Below are positions 51,783 to 61,233 of a DNA stretch of 64,000 bases, one piece after another (position 1 is the first letter of the stretch; each line of letters begins with the position of its first letter). This DNA is from Thermaerobacter sp. PB12/4term. GTDB lineage: Bacteria; Bacillota; Sulfobacillia; Thermaerobacterales; Thermaerobacteraceae. Both the position numbers and the translations under genes were made by a program. The stretch covers positions 682,001 through 746,000 of the forward strand of contig NZ_CP048407.1 of NCBI RefSeq assembly GCF_003403315.2. Reading direction: 5' to 3'. The notes under the pieces were generated by a model, which worked only from the letters and a program-made list of their open reading frames with translations, was not told where the DNA came from and did not search any database.

Positions 51783-53927
51783 GTGAATCGCCCTGAAGGC
51801 CTGCCGGGTTCGCAGAACCGGTGGTTCTTCGATCCCATCAACCTGGTGGAAGCGGCGGTGGTCCTGGTGGCCGCCGCCGGTTTTTGGGCCGTGGTGTCAG
51901 GGTCAGGGCCCTTGCCGGCCGTAGTGCCACCCGGGGCTGCGGTCCCAGCCGCGGCTGCGACCCCAGTCGGGCCCGCGGCCCCGGCACCGGCCGCCCCGCG
52001 TGCCGGTGCCCTCGGTTGGGCGGGACTCGGATGGGGACTCGGGGGCTGGATCGTTTACGCCCTGCTCCGGCGGTGGCGCCCGGCCGCCCCGCGGTCACCC
52101 GAAGAGCCGGTGCCGGCACCCGCCTCCTGGCTGCTGCCCGCCGCGACGCTGGTCATGGCGTTGGCGCTGGTCCAGGCCGTGGTGCTGGCCGTGGCGGGGA
52201 TCCTTTCTCTGCCCCTGTCCTCGCTCCTTCTCCAAGCCCTGTACCCGCTCTATCCCTTGCCCTCGCTCGCCCCAGCGGGGTCCGCCACCGGCATGGCCGC
52301 TCCAGGCGACGGGCCGGGGGCGGGTCTTAGCCTGACCTGGGGAATGGCCTGGCCCATCGCCGGGGCAGCCGTCACGGCCCTGTTCCAGATGGTGCGCCGG
52401 GATGCCCGGCTGCGGCGCCCTGCCGGCCGGCTGCTGGCGGCCACCGTGTTGCTCCTGGTCGCCACAGCCCTGATGGCCCAGCTTCCCGCCGTAGGATGGG
52501 CAGGTTGGCTCGGCCCGCTGAGCCTGCTCGCCCTGCTGGGCTACCAGGTCGTCCTGGCCCGCCTGTCGGCGTATGTCGCCGCACGATGGCGCCTGGAACC
52601 CGGCGCCGTCCACCCCCGCGGCGCCCAAGGGCCTCCGCCGCCGGCGATGCGACCGCCCGTGGTCCTCTCGGGTTTCTTCGGCGCCGGCAACGCGGGGGAC
52701 GAGGCCATCCTGGCCGCCGTCCTGCACCAGCTGCGGCAGCGGGGCTACCAGGACATCACGGTCTTCTCGACCCGGCCGGCGGAGACCGCTCGCACCCACG
52801 GCGTCAAGGCCGTGTACCGCGGGTGGCGGCGGGACATCCTGGCCAAGGCCCGGGCCCTCGCCCGGGCGGGCATCTTCATCTCGGGCGGCGGCGGCCTGCT
52901 GCAGGATACCTCCCGCACCTTCCTGCTGCGCGGTCCCGTTCCCTACTATTTGATGATCTCCACCTGGGCCCGTGTGGCCGGCTGCTGGGTGCTGTTCCTG
53001 GGCCATGGCGTCGGCCCCCTGCGGGGCCGGTGGGCCCGGTTCCTGACCCGCTGGCTGGCCTCCCAGGCCGACGTGATCACCACCCGGGACGAGGGCTCCC
53101 TCCAGCTGCTTGACCGGCTCGGGGTACGCCGGCCTGTGCGGGAGCTCCTGGCGGACTTCGTCTTCAGTCTGCCGCGGCCCGCGCCGGCAGAAGCGGGGGA
53201 GCCCTCCCCCGCGGGGCCCCATCCGGCGATCCCGGCCCCCGATCCCGGGCGCCGGTGGCTGGCCGTCTCGGTGCGCAGCTGGCCCGGCCAGGACCGGTTC
53301 TTCCCCGAGTTGGCGGCCTTCCTGCGCCATGTCCTGGCCACCCGCCCCGACGTCGAGGTGGTGCTGGTCCCCATGGAGGGCGAGCCGGACCACCGGGCGG
53401 CGGAAGAACTGGCCGCCCTGATCGGCTCGGTACCCCTGTCCCCGGGCCCTCGCACCCAAGCCTTCCCGGCCCCTCGAGCCCCAGGCTCCCCGCCGCCTGC
53501 TCCTCAGACCCCGGGCGTCCCGACTCCGGCTCGTCAGACCCCGGGGGACCCCGTGGCCCGTGTACGCATCCTCCCGGCCGACCTGAGCCCTTCTCAACTA
53601 GAGGCAGCGGTGGCCCAGGCCTGGGTGGCCGTCGGCATGCGGCTGCACTTCCTCATCTTCGCCGCCCGGGCTGGGGTGCCCGTCCTCGCCCTGAACTACG
53701 ACCCGAAGGTGGCCGGTGTGCTGGCCCGCCTGGGGCTGGGCGAATCCGTCTACGACCTTGAAACGGTGACTGCGGAAGGCCTGCAGGCCGGCCTCGACGC
53801 CATCGAAGCCCGCTACGACGGCATTCGCCGCAACCTGGAGGAGGCGATGGGCCGGATGGCGGCCCTGGCATCGGCCCACCTGGACTACGCCGACGCCGCC
53901 GCCCGCCGCTGGTCCGGGGAGGCCTGA
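51783..53927 (+). CDS. csaB: CsaB-type polysaccharide pyruvyltransferase fused to a membrane domain
   Basis: 714 residues from GTG 51783 (GAGGTGAC upstream). The C-terminal domain (from about 292) is CsaB: PPVVLSGFFGAGNAGDEAILAAVL, ISGGGGLLQDTS, LGHGVGPLRG, RDEGSLQLLDRLGV, GMRLHFLIFAARAGVPVLALNYDPKV. CsaB adds ketal pyruvate to the secondary cell-wall polymer, the ligand of SLH domains. The N-terminal 290 residues have about six hydrophobic segments separated by Pro/Ala-rich loops; usual CsaB is about 370 residues and soluble. A further Pro-rich insertion lies at about 553-595. Context (SLH amidase, S-layer gene) supports the call. Confidence 0.9.
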   Translation: MNRPEGLPGSQNRWFFDPINLVEAAVVLVAAAGFWAVVSGSGPLPAVVPPGAAVPAAAATPVGPAAPAPAAPRAGALGWAGLGWGLGGWIVYALLRRWRPAAPRSPEEPVPAPASWLLPAATLVMALALVQAVVLAVAGILSLPLSSLLLQALYPLYPLPSLAPAGSATGMAAPGDGPGAGLSLTWGMAWPIAGAAVTALFQMVRRDARLRRPAGRLLAATVLLLVATALMAQLPAVGWAGWLGPLSLLALLGYQVVLARLSAYVAARWRLEPGAVHPRGAQGPPPPAMRPPVVLSGFFGAGNAGDEAILAAVLHQLRQRGYQDITVFSTRPAETARTHGVKAVYRGWRRDILAKARALARAGIFISGGGGLLQDTSRTFLLRGPVPYYLMISTWARVAGCWVLFLGHGVGPLRGRWARFLTRWLASQADVITTRDEGSLQLLDRLGVRRPVRELLADFVFSLPRPAPAEAGEPSPAGPHPAIPAPDPGRRWLAVSVRSWPGQDRFFPELAAFLRHVLATRPDVEVVLVPMEGEPDHRAAEELAALIGSVPLSPGPRTQAFPAPRAPGSPPPAPQTPGVPTPARQTPGDPVARVRILPADLSPSQLEAAVAQAWVAVGMRLHFLIFAARAGVPVLALNYDPKVAGVLARLGLGESVYDLETVTAEGLQAGLDAIEARYDGIRRNLEEAMGRMAALASAHLDYADAAARRWSGEA

Positions 53928-54833
53928 ACCTCGCCGGCCCCGTTCTCTAGTGCCCGTTCCGCGGGCATGCTCTCCGGTGCCCGTCCCCCGGCCTCTTGCC
54001 CTGCGCCGTTCCCCCGTGCTTCTCCCATTGGGATGCATCCCTTGCCTGGCGGTATTCCCCGCCCTCTGCGACCAAGCCCGCTTGCCGGCCGCCATTTCCC
54101 GCCGCGCCCTACGCAATTCCACGACTTGCCGTGGAACGCTCCTTCCATGGAAAAATGAACGAGGGCGATTCGGGGAGAAAGAGGAAGCTGCGGCAGGAAA
54201 GCTGCTAACCGAATCCAATTATACCGGTGTCATACGGTTTGAAGCGTCCCAACAGAGTTGTCAAAAATACAGGTTGGTCGTCTTTAGTCGAGTTGGTCAA
54301 TTCTAACGTAGGCCAGGAGGAGTTGGCGAATCGGCGGAGAAAAGCCCGGATGAAAGGCCAATTCGACACTCTTCGGGCCTCAAAAAATCGCGACCCTATA
54401 AGGATTCTTGGATTCCGTCAGAATGAAAGAATTCTTCAATAACCCCACTCAATACAAATTGGACGTTTTGAACATTTTAGTCGTTTATGCAGTTTTGCCG
54501 GATGCATCCATGGAAACGGCCCCGGGCCTTGACCTGCGGCCTGGAAACGCGGGCCGGTGATCCCGGGCCGGTGATCCGGGGTTGCGCCCGGGAGACGGCA
54601 AAGGGGGTGAAAGGGCCGCCAGCCCATCGGGCGATGGGCGGGGCGGCAGGGCGGATGGACCAGCACCGATCCAGCCGTCCAGCGAGCGGCTGGCCCTGCC
54701 GGTACCCAAGGGGGTGCCGGATCCCGGTGCGCGGCCCTGGGAGGGTCGCCCCGCGGCCGAGGAGGCTGGTTCCCCAGAGGAACAGGTCCGAGGCCGCTGA
54801 GCCAAGGCGCACCGCCGGATGGAGGGGGGGACG
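53928..54833. other. Long gap with AT-rich island before the S-layer region
   Basis: 906 bases without a supported gene. Positions 54170-54490 are markedly AT-rich compared with all neighbours and include TTATACC (54218), TTGTCA (54258) and CTATAAGG (54397), so promoters for the following DNA-binding protein and S-layer genes are likely here, though no box pair is decisive. The flanking parts are GC-rich, with repeated GTGCCCGT(T/C)CC words at about 53950-53990. Confidence 0.5.
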
Positions 54834-55133
54834 GTGAGTGAGTATCTGACCAGCTCGCAGGCGGCACGCCTCCTCGGCGTTTCACGCAGTACCTTTCTGA
54901 ACTGGCAGTCATCCGGCAAGCTGGCCGAATACGGGGTTCACCCGATCCAGACGCTGGGTGGCCAGTACAGGTACAAGCGGGACGAGATTGAGGAGCTCCT
55001 GCGGATGCTGACCGCCGGCGGCCACCCCGACGGGGCGCCGCGCGGCAACGGTCGCCCGGCTCAACCGGTTCCGGACGAACCGGATCCCGACGAGCCGGAC
55101 CCCGATGAGGGGGACGCGACCGGTACGCTTTAG
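54834..55133 (+). CDS. Excisionase/MerR-like helix-turn-helix protein
   Basis: 99 residues from GTG 54834, behind GGAGGGGGGG. The winged-helix core (residues 3-60: YLTSSQAARLLGVSRSTFLNWQSSGKLAEYGVHPIQTLGGQYRYKRDEIEELLRML) is the excisionase-type MerR fold used for DNA binding. The rest is an acidic Asp/Pro-rich tail (PDEPDPDEPDPDEGD). It ends 166 bases before the S-layer gene on the same strand and may control it; that is inference. Function otherwise unknown. Confidence 0.75.
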   Translation: MSEYLTSSQAARLLGVSRSTFLNWQSSGKLAEYGVHPIQTLGGQYRYKRDEIEELLRMLTAGGHPDGAPRGNGRPAQPVPDEPDPDEPDPDEGDATGTL

Positions 55134-55299
55134 CGCCGCGGAACCGGGCGGCAACCCACGCAAGGGGGCCCGTCCGGCGACCAAGGCGCAACACCCGCGG
55201 AACCCCCGACCCCACCGGGCCGGGTGCAAGCCGCGGGCGGTGGGTGTAAGCCCCACCTTGAGTCCCCGTCCATTCAGGGACAGAGGAGGAGGTCCGGAG
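55134..55299 (+). other. Structured leader of the S-layer gene
   Basis: Contains nested inverted repeats: ACACCCGCGG near 55188 against CCGCGGG and GGGTGT further on, GGTGGG-CCCACC around 55240-55257, and GTCCC-GGGAC near 55263-55282, just before GAGGAGGAGG. S-layer messages often have long stable leaders. I do not recognise a known riboswitch. Confidence 0.4.
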
Positions 55300-57795
55300 T
55301 TGAGTACCGCTTATCTGCAGTACTCGCGCAAGACGGCGGCCATCCTGGTGGTGCTGGCCATGGTGCTGGCACTGTTCCCGATGGCCGCTTTCGCCGCCGA
55401 CAATCCGTTCTCGGATGTAAGCGGCACGCTGGCTGACGAGATCATCAACGCGTACAACGCGGGTCTCGTCTCGGGCTATGAGGACGGCACCTTCCGTCCC
55501 AACAGCAACGTCACCCGCGACCAGTTCGCCAAGATGATCGTCCTGGCGCTGGAGAAGTCGTCGGGCCAGGCGTTGCCGACCGGCTCCGAGCCGTTCAGCG
55601 ACGTGGTGCCGAGCCAGGCGACCTACCAGTACGTCGTCAAGGCGTACAACGCGAAGTTGATCAACGGCTATCCCGACGGGACCTTCGGCTACAACAAGCC
55701 GATCAACCGCCAGGAGGCCGCGGCCATCCTGCAGCGGGCCCTGAAGCTGGCCGACGCCGCCGAGAGCTTCGCCGACGTGCCGGACAACAGCCCCTTCGCC
55801 AAGGCCATCGGTGCCGTGGCCGCTGCCGGCATCATGAACGGCTACAACAGCACCACCTTCGGCCCGGGCGACAACATCACCCGTGGCCAGGCGGCGGCGA
55901 CGGCGTATCGGGCGTATGACTACGCGCAGCCGTTCAAGGTCGCGTCCATCACCCTGGTCAACGCCCGCCAGCTGAAGATTACCTTCACCAAGCCGGTGGA
56001 TTCGAAGACCGTCATCGCCTCGGACAAGACCTTGGTCGACAATGTCTTTGAGTTCAAGACCCTCGGCGATAAGGCTGTCACCGCCAATTCGGCTACGGCT
56101 GAGCTGAGCAGCGATGGCAAGGTTCTGACCGTGACGCCGTCGGGCAGCGAATACTTTGATGGCCGGTACGCCGTAACGATCGCGAATTCGGTGAAGAGCA
56201 CCAGCGGTGACGCTCTACCGGCTTATTCGGCTGTATTGGACCTGAGTGACAGCATCCGGCCGACTGTGACGGGAATCACCGTGGACATCACTGGCAAGGT
56301 GACCGTCACCTTTAGTGAACCGGTCCTCGGTGCTACCAATCAGGATGCCTACACCGTGACTCTGAACGGCGCATCCGTTGCGGACACCAACCACGCCTAC
56401 GTCGATAATTCTGGAAACACGAAGGCCACGTTCACGATCAGCGGTGCGCAGGCGGGGAAGACCTACACGGTCACCATTAACGGTTATGTCACGGACTACG
56501 CCGGCAATCTCATTTCGCCGAATCCCACGGTGCTGACCGTCAGCATGCCGACCGACACTACGAAGCCTTCGATTACCAACGTCGAGGCGTTGGATCTCAA
56601 TACCATCCGCATCACGTTCTCAGAGCCCATTGATCAGGATGCTACCGATTCGCCTCTCAACGTGAGCATCGACGGTGGCACCGCGGCGGCTCTCGCGTCT
56701 GTCACCTGGAATTCGGACGGGACGCAGGCGACTGGTGACCTGGCCACGAATCAGAACCCTGGGGTACACCTGGTTAAGGTGAGCGGCTATAAGGATCTCG
56801 CTGGGCTTGCTGGCGATGATTACTCGAAGTTCGTCTCCTTCGCCGCTGATGACGTGGCGCCCACCGTCAAGTCCACAACGGTCAGCGTCATCAACGGCAT
56901 TCGTTACATCGTCGTGCAATTCAGCGAGCCCATCACCTTGGTTGCCGTGGACCTGCAGGCGTCTTATGTAAAGGACGGCGTACTCTACACGGGCCAGACG
57001 ATTGGTCAGGCCAAGCTCAGCCAACACGATTCTGACGGTGACAACGTGAGCGACGCAGTAAAGATCGATGCGACGGGCATGGCGTCCCCTGCCGAGTGGA
57101 CGATTACGATTCCGGCTGGCCTGGTGAAGGACAAGTCGGACAGCCAAAACCCGAACGAAGCAACGGATGTTAAGGTCAGCCTTGGTAGCAGCAGTGACAC
57201 TGTTGCACCCGAGGTAAACAGTGTAGCTGTGCAGTCGAGCAACAATAGCGTGGTCGAGGTTACCTTTAGCGAGTCGGTTACTAACGACACGGCTCTCAAC
57301 ACCGCAAACTATACGGTGGAAGGACGGGCCGTGTTTACCTCGGCAGTGTTTACGAATCCGGAGAAGACCATCGTGCGGCTCACGCTGGCGGAGGGTGCCA
57401 TCACTGCGACCGGTCCGGCAGTGCTAGAGATCAAGAATGTCAAGGACACTGCCGGAAACGTCATGAAGCCCTACGCCAAGACGTATACGTTCAAGGAGAA
57501 CGTACGGCCGAAGTTGGTGTCCGCGGTGCTCGTGAATGTCAACCAGGTGAAGTTGACGTTCAGTGAGGACATCACGGACCTGACTGCCAACGAATTCGAA
57601 AACATCAGTGTTGCTGGCGATACGTCCGCGAGCGTGAGCAACGTGCAGATCGATAAGAACGTAGCGACCGTGACATTCAGCAAGTCGGTCAGTAAGTCGG
57701 GCGATGTCATCAAGGCGGGCATTAAGGCCGGTTCGTATAAGGATGCCGAAGGCAACTTCAACTCCGCGGAAACCTTCGAAGCCAAGTTGCCTTGA
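55300..57795 (+). CDS. S-layer protein with three SLH domains and Ig-like repeats
   Basis: 831 residues from TTG 55300, behind GAGGAGGAGG. Signal peptide (residues 1-33: KTAAILVVLAMVLALFPMAAFA). Three SLH repeats (about 34-200: NPFSDVSGTLADEIINAYNAGLVSGYEDGTFRPNSNVTRDQFAKM and two more) anchor it to pyruvylated polymer. The remaining 620 residues are repeated beta domains starting like LVNARQLKITFTKPVDS, VTVTFSEPV, IRITFSEPI, VVEVTFSESV, VKLTFSEDI, the SbsC/SwmB-type Ig-like modules of S-layer proteins. Codon use in the repeat part is far less GC-rich than in its neighbours, as expected for a very highly expressed or exchanged gene. Confidence 0.93.
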   Translation: MSTAYLQYSRKTAAILVVLAMVLALFPMAAFAADNPFSDVSGTLADEIINAYNAGLVSGYEDGTFRPNSNVTRDQFAKMIVLALEKSSGQALPTGSEPFSDVVPSQATYQYVVKAYNAKLINGYPDGTFGYNKPINRQEAAAILQRALKLADAAESFADVPDNSPFAKAIGAVAAAGIMNGYNSTTFGPGDNITRGQAAATAYRAYDYAQPFKVASITLVNARQLKITFTKPVDSKTVIASDKTLVDNVFEFKTLGDKAVTANSATAELSSDGKVLTVTPSGSEYFDGRYAVTIANSVKSTSGDALPAYSAVLDLSDSIRPTVTGITVDITGKVTVTFSEPVLGATNQDAYTVTLNGASVADTNHAYVDNSGNTKATFTISGAQAGKTYTVTINGYVTDYAGNLISPNPTVLTVSMPTDTTKPSITNVEALDLNTIRITFSEPIDQDATDSPLNVSIDGGTAAALASVTWNSDGTQATGDLATNQNPGVHLVKVSGYKDLAGLAGDDYSKFVSFAADDVAPTVKSTTVSVINGIRYIVVQFSEPITLVAVDLQASYVKDGVLYTGQTIGQAKLSQHDSDGDNVSDAVKIDATGMASPAEWTITIPAGLVKDKSDSQNPNEATDVKVSLGSSSDTVAPEVNSVAVQSSNNSVVEVTFSESVTNDTALNTANYTVEGRAVFTSAVFTNPEKTIVRLTLAEGAITATGPAVLEIKNVKDTAGNVMKPYAKTYTFKENVRPKLVSAVLVNVNQVKLTFSEDITDLTANEFENISVAGDTSASVSNVQIDKNVATVTFSKSVSKSGDVIKAGIKAGSYKDAEGNFNSAETFEAKLP

Positions 57796-57818
57796 CGATG
57801 TCCACCGGAAAGCAGGTC

Positions 57819-57850
57819 GGGGCCCGGGGAAACCCGGGCCCCATTATGTT
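57819..57850 (+). terminator. Strong intrinsic terminator of the S-layer gene
   Basis: Perfect 10-bp GC stem (57819-57828 with 57833-57842), GAAA tetraloop, then ATTATGTTTCTCTT. It lies 24 bases after the stop. Confidence 0.88.
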
Positions 57851-58199
57851 TCTCTTGCGTTTGGTTCGTTTGGTTGAGTGAACCTGAAGGCCGTATTCTA
57901 CGACGCGAAATTCTACCACGCGGAAGCAGGCATATCGTCGAGCCAGTTGCTCTGGGTCAGCGGGGCCGGTAGTAGGTCGGTGGGGTGGCTGGGAGCGAAC
58001 GGCCGGTGAATGTGCGGAACAGCAGGACCTTTTTGTCGAAGGGTGGAAAGAAAGGGGGAGTGGTGCAGTTGGGGCGGAGCTGTTGCGCCGGATCGGTTAC
58101 GGAGGGTAAAGGATGGGGATTGGGTTTTCGAATGTCAACGCCGACCTGGAAGTGACCCACTTGGCGCCGGTTGGAAACTGACCCACCCCTTCGGGTCAC

Positions 58200-58667
58200 T
58201 TACTCCGCAGAGCCGTCCTGTGGCATCACCTCCCTTCGGGGTGGGGTCCCGCCGAACAGTCCCGCCCGCTTCTTCTCCCGAAGCCGGTAGCTCTCGCCCC
58301 GGATGTTAATGACGTGGGTGTGGTGAAGCAACCGGTCGAGGATGGCGGTGGCGATCACCGAATCGCCCAACACTTCGCCCCACTCCGCAAAGCCCTTGTT
58401 ACTGGTCAAGATGATGCTGCCCCGTTCATAACGGGCCGAGATCAGGGCGAACAGGGCGGTCGCCGCAGCCCGGTCGTAGGGCCAGACCCCGAATTCGTCG
58501 ATGATCAGCACCTTGGGGGCCAAGTAGACTCGCATGCGTCGGTCGAGTCGGTGCTCGGCTTGGGCGCGGCGCAGGTCTTCGAGCAGTTCGTGAGCCCGCA
58601 CGAAGTACACTCCGTAACCGGCCTCGATCGCCTTGATCCCGAGAGCCACACTCAGGTGGGTTACCAT
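58200..58667 (-). pseudogene. istB: istB, C-terminal piece
   Basis: Codes for the last 155 residues of the IS21 helper ATPase: THLSVALGIKAIEAGYGVYFVRAHELLEDLRRAQ, Walker B KVLIIDEFGVWP, LISARYERGSIILTSNKGFAEWGEVLGD, HHTHVINIRGESYRL. It begins abruptly at the insertion point; the first half of the gene is at 63568-63911. Joining the two across one copy of the five shared bases ACCAT restores GPPGVGKMVTHL, the Walker A region. Confidence 0.88.
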
Positions 58668-58771
58668 GTCAATAGGCTTGCACTTGGAATCGTTTGAGCT
58701 GAATAAGGACAAAAGAAGCATCAGCACCCCCACCGGAGGGCGTGGGCTGGGGATTCCTTTCATTGGGCAAC

Positions 58772-59357
58772 CTAAGCCGTTGTCTTCACCCCCATGTGTC
58801 GCCAGAGCTTGACCGGGTCATAGGACTCGCGGCGGCGCATGCATACGTACATCACCGTGACGAGCTTGGACGCCACATGACCGAGGGCCACCTTCGGTAC
58901 CTTGGGCGTGGGGTTACCCCGCAGAAGGCGCCGGTAATAATGCCGGAACGGGTTGTCCTGGGTTTGCTCCTTGATGAGCTGCATCGCCATCAGGTAGAGT
59001 TCTCGGCGCGTACCGCGGTAGCCGCCCCGGCCGAGGCGGGAGCGCGTGCGTGCACCCGACTGCTCGATCTCCACGTACCATCCCCACTGCTTCCGCAAGG
59101 CCCGGTCGCTGGGGAAAGCGTCAATCGGGGCCCCCATACCGGCCAGCAACGTGGCAATCCGACGGGCCGACATGGAGGGGAAAGTACGTAGGATCGCGGT
59201 CTCGGGGAATTCCTCCACTGCAGCTTCAATCCGGGCTTCCAGGTCCGCCAGGGAGCGCTCCAAGTCGTGGAGCTGCTGGATCAGCCACCCCTGGGCCAAC
59301 TCCAACACGTCCCGGCCTTCGCGGGCTCCGACGCTGGTCTGGGCCAACCGGCGAAGT
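58772..59357 (-). pseudogene. IS110 transposase, C-terminal piece
   Basis: Last 195 residues of the transposase: LRRLAQTSVGAREGRDVLELAQGWLIQQLHDLERSLADLEARIEAAVEEFPETAILRTFPSMSARRIATLLAGMGAPIDAFPSDRALRKQWGWY, then GTRRELYLMAMQLIKEQ. The Ser-rich conserved region typical of IS110 is represented by SMSARRIA and SGARTRSRLGRGGYRGTR. Its upstream part is separated by the IS1634-like element. Confidence 0.8.
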
Positions 59358-61233
59358 TCAGACTCGACTTTGACACCGTGATCCTTGAGAACCCTTGAAA
59401 CACAAGGCTTTCTTGGGCACACGGGGACTGCGTACCACTACACTACCCGGCGGGGGTCGTGGCGGGACGTGGCATCGGCTGCACCCGCGCCGGCGGCCGC
59501 AGACCTACGGCTTTGAAGGCTTCGTAGGCTTGGCCCACCAGCTCGGTCCGGGTGAGGTAGGTCTCGCCGTCGAGTTCCACCGCCACGGCATGGAGCTGGG
59601 CGAGGTCGCTCAGCACGTCCTCGTAGCTCGCCTCGGGGTTTTGCTGGCGGAGCTTGCGCAACAACAGGCTCTCCAGCACCAGCGCCAGGAAACAGACCAT
59701 GACGTGCCCCCGGACCCGCCGCTCCGTCCAGTGGAACATCGGCCGCAAGTCCAGGGCGGACTTGAGGGTGCGGAAGGCGCGCTCGACCCGCCAGAGATCC
59801 TTGTAGGCGCGGACCACCGCCTCCGGTTCCAGGTCGGTGTTGGTGCGCAGCAGGTACTTCCCATCGTAGCGGGTGGCTCGCTTGACGGCGTCGGTGTTCA
59901 CCACCAACGCGCCCCCTGGGGCAGGGCCTTGAGGTAACGGGCCACGAGGCGGTTCCGCAGGAGATCCTTGGCTTGGCCGCGCTCGATCCGCTGCTTCAGG
60001 TGCGCGAGCACCGCCTCCCGGGCCTGGCGGTCGTGCTCGGCCTGCAGGGGTTGTGGCAGAGGATGTAGCGCTGGCCTTGGTGGGTCACCTGCTTGATCTG
60101 GAGTTGTTTGTTCACCTTGCGATACCGTCCCGGCTGGCTCAAGACCGCCTCGGCCGCCCGGTGCCGACGCAGGGGCATGCCGACGATGTACTCCATCCCG
60201 GCCTCCTCGATGGCCCGCAGGATCGGACGGCTGACCATGCCCCGGTCGGCCACGAAGATCACCCGGCGCAGGTGAAAGCGCCGCTTGAGGGCATCCAGCA
60301 CGGTCGCCACGGTCGCCTTGTCGGCGGTATCGCCCGGGAAGACCTCGTGGGCGATGGGGTAGCCGTCCCGGGTCATGAGCACGCCCACCACCAGCTGGGG
60401 CCGGTCCGGGCGTTTGTCGCGGGAATAGCCGTAGGCAGCCAACCCCTCCGGCCCTCGGCCTTCGAAGTAGCTGGATGTACAGTCCCACATCACCACGTCG
60501 ACCTCGGTCCAGAACAGGTCGCGAGCCCGGGCGAAGAGGCGATCCTCGATCGCCTCCTTGTGCTCGGCCAACACATCCAGGGCCCGGTAGTAGTGGTGCA
60601 GTTCCAACTGCTCTGCCTGGGGCCGGTAGACGCCCTGCAGCCACTGGCGCACCAGGCCGCGCTTGGAGCAGGGGTCGGTGAGGCGGTTGAGCACCATGGT
60701 GAAGACGGCCTCGGCGACATCGAAGGCAAGCTGGCGGTCTTCGAGCAGGGCGGCGAAGGCCTTGTCCAGCTCTGCCTCCTGCCAGAGGCGCTCGAAGATC
60801 AGGGCCGGTCCCCACTGCTTGGACCAGCGGACGTTCAGACGTTCGGCCTGTTCTTCGAGCCGACGCCAGGTGCTCTGGGAGAAGCGGGCCAGGTTCTCGA
60901 TGAGGGCATCGAGGCGGCCGTCCTGAAGATCCTCCAGCCGGCCCAGGGTGGCGACCACCCGCTGGCGGACGCGGCCGCCCTGGCGCACGCTCTCGACGAG
61001 CTGGAGGTAGGTGCGGGTGGAGCCGTCTTTGTTCTTGAAGGTCTTCTGGCGGATGAACATGGCACAACCATCATAGCATGTTCGTGCTTACCATACAAGT
61101 GTTTCCCGAATACACGTGGCACTACACTTTTGACCCAAAAGAACCGCCGCCCCATGGAAACCCCTTGATTCATGCGGGTTCCTGGGGCGGCGTGGCACCA
61201 AGCAGGGCCGTCAACGGTCAAACCCGAGTCAGA
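59358..61233 (-). mobile_element. IS1634-like element inserted in the IS110 transposase
   Basis: Ends are imperfect inverted repeats: TCAGACTCGACTTTGAC at 59358-59374 and, read on the minus strand, TCTGACTCGGGTTTGAC at 61233-61217 (14 of 17 identical). About 1.88 kb, with one long transposase gene broken by two frameshifts. A hairpin near the promoter-side end (61145-61154 with 61183-61192, extended inwards) may stop outside transcription. The exact target duplication is not clear. Confidence 0.7.
59443..61060 (-). pseudogene. IS1634-family DDE transposase with two frameshifts
   Basis: First frame from ATG 61060: MFIRQKTFKNKDGSTRTYLQLVES, VMWDCTSSYFEG (first Asp), VIFVADRGMVSRP (second Asp). 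It shifts near 60045 (after YILCHNP) into the frame reading QAEHDRQAREAVLAHLKQRIERGQAKDLL, and again near 59905, at a run of five G, into VVNTDAVKRATRYDGKYLLRTNTDLEPEAVVRAYKDLWRVERAFRTLKS (catalytic Glu). Together about 540 residues, the family's normal size. All catalytic residues remain but the frame is broken, so it is inactive unless the breaks are sequence errors. Confidence 0.82.

Noticed and set aside
54227-54442. Possible 71-residue protein in the AT-rich island
   Set aside because: No ribosome site at its start and no recognisable motif; more likely promoter or leader sequence.
55134-55299. Known riboswitch (cyclic di-GMP or cyclic di-AMP type) before the S-layer gene
   Set aside because: A few words such as CACGCAAGG and GCGGAACC recall these classes but the conserved cores do not line up.
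59440-61120. GTGTAGTG repeats as ends of the IS1634-like element
   Set aside because: They are in direct, not inverted, orientation; the TCAGACTCG/TCTGACTCG pair further out is inverted and leaves IS110 sequence on both sides.
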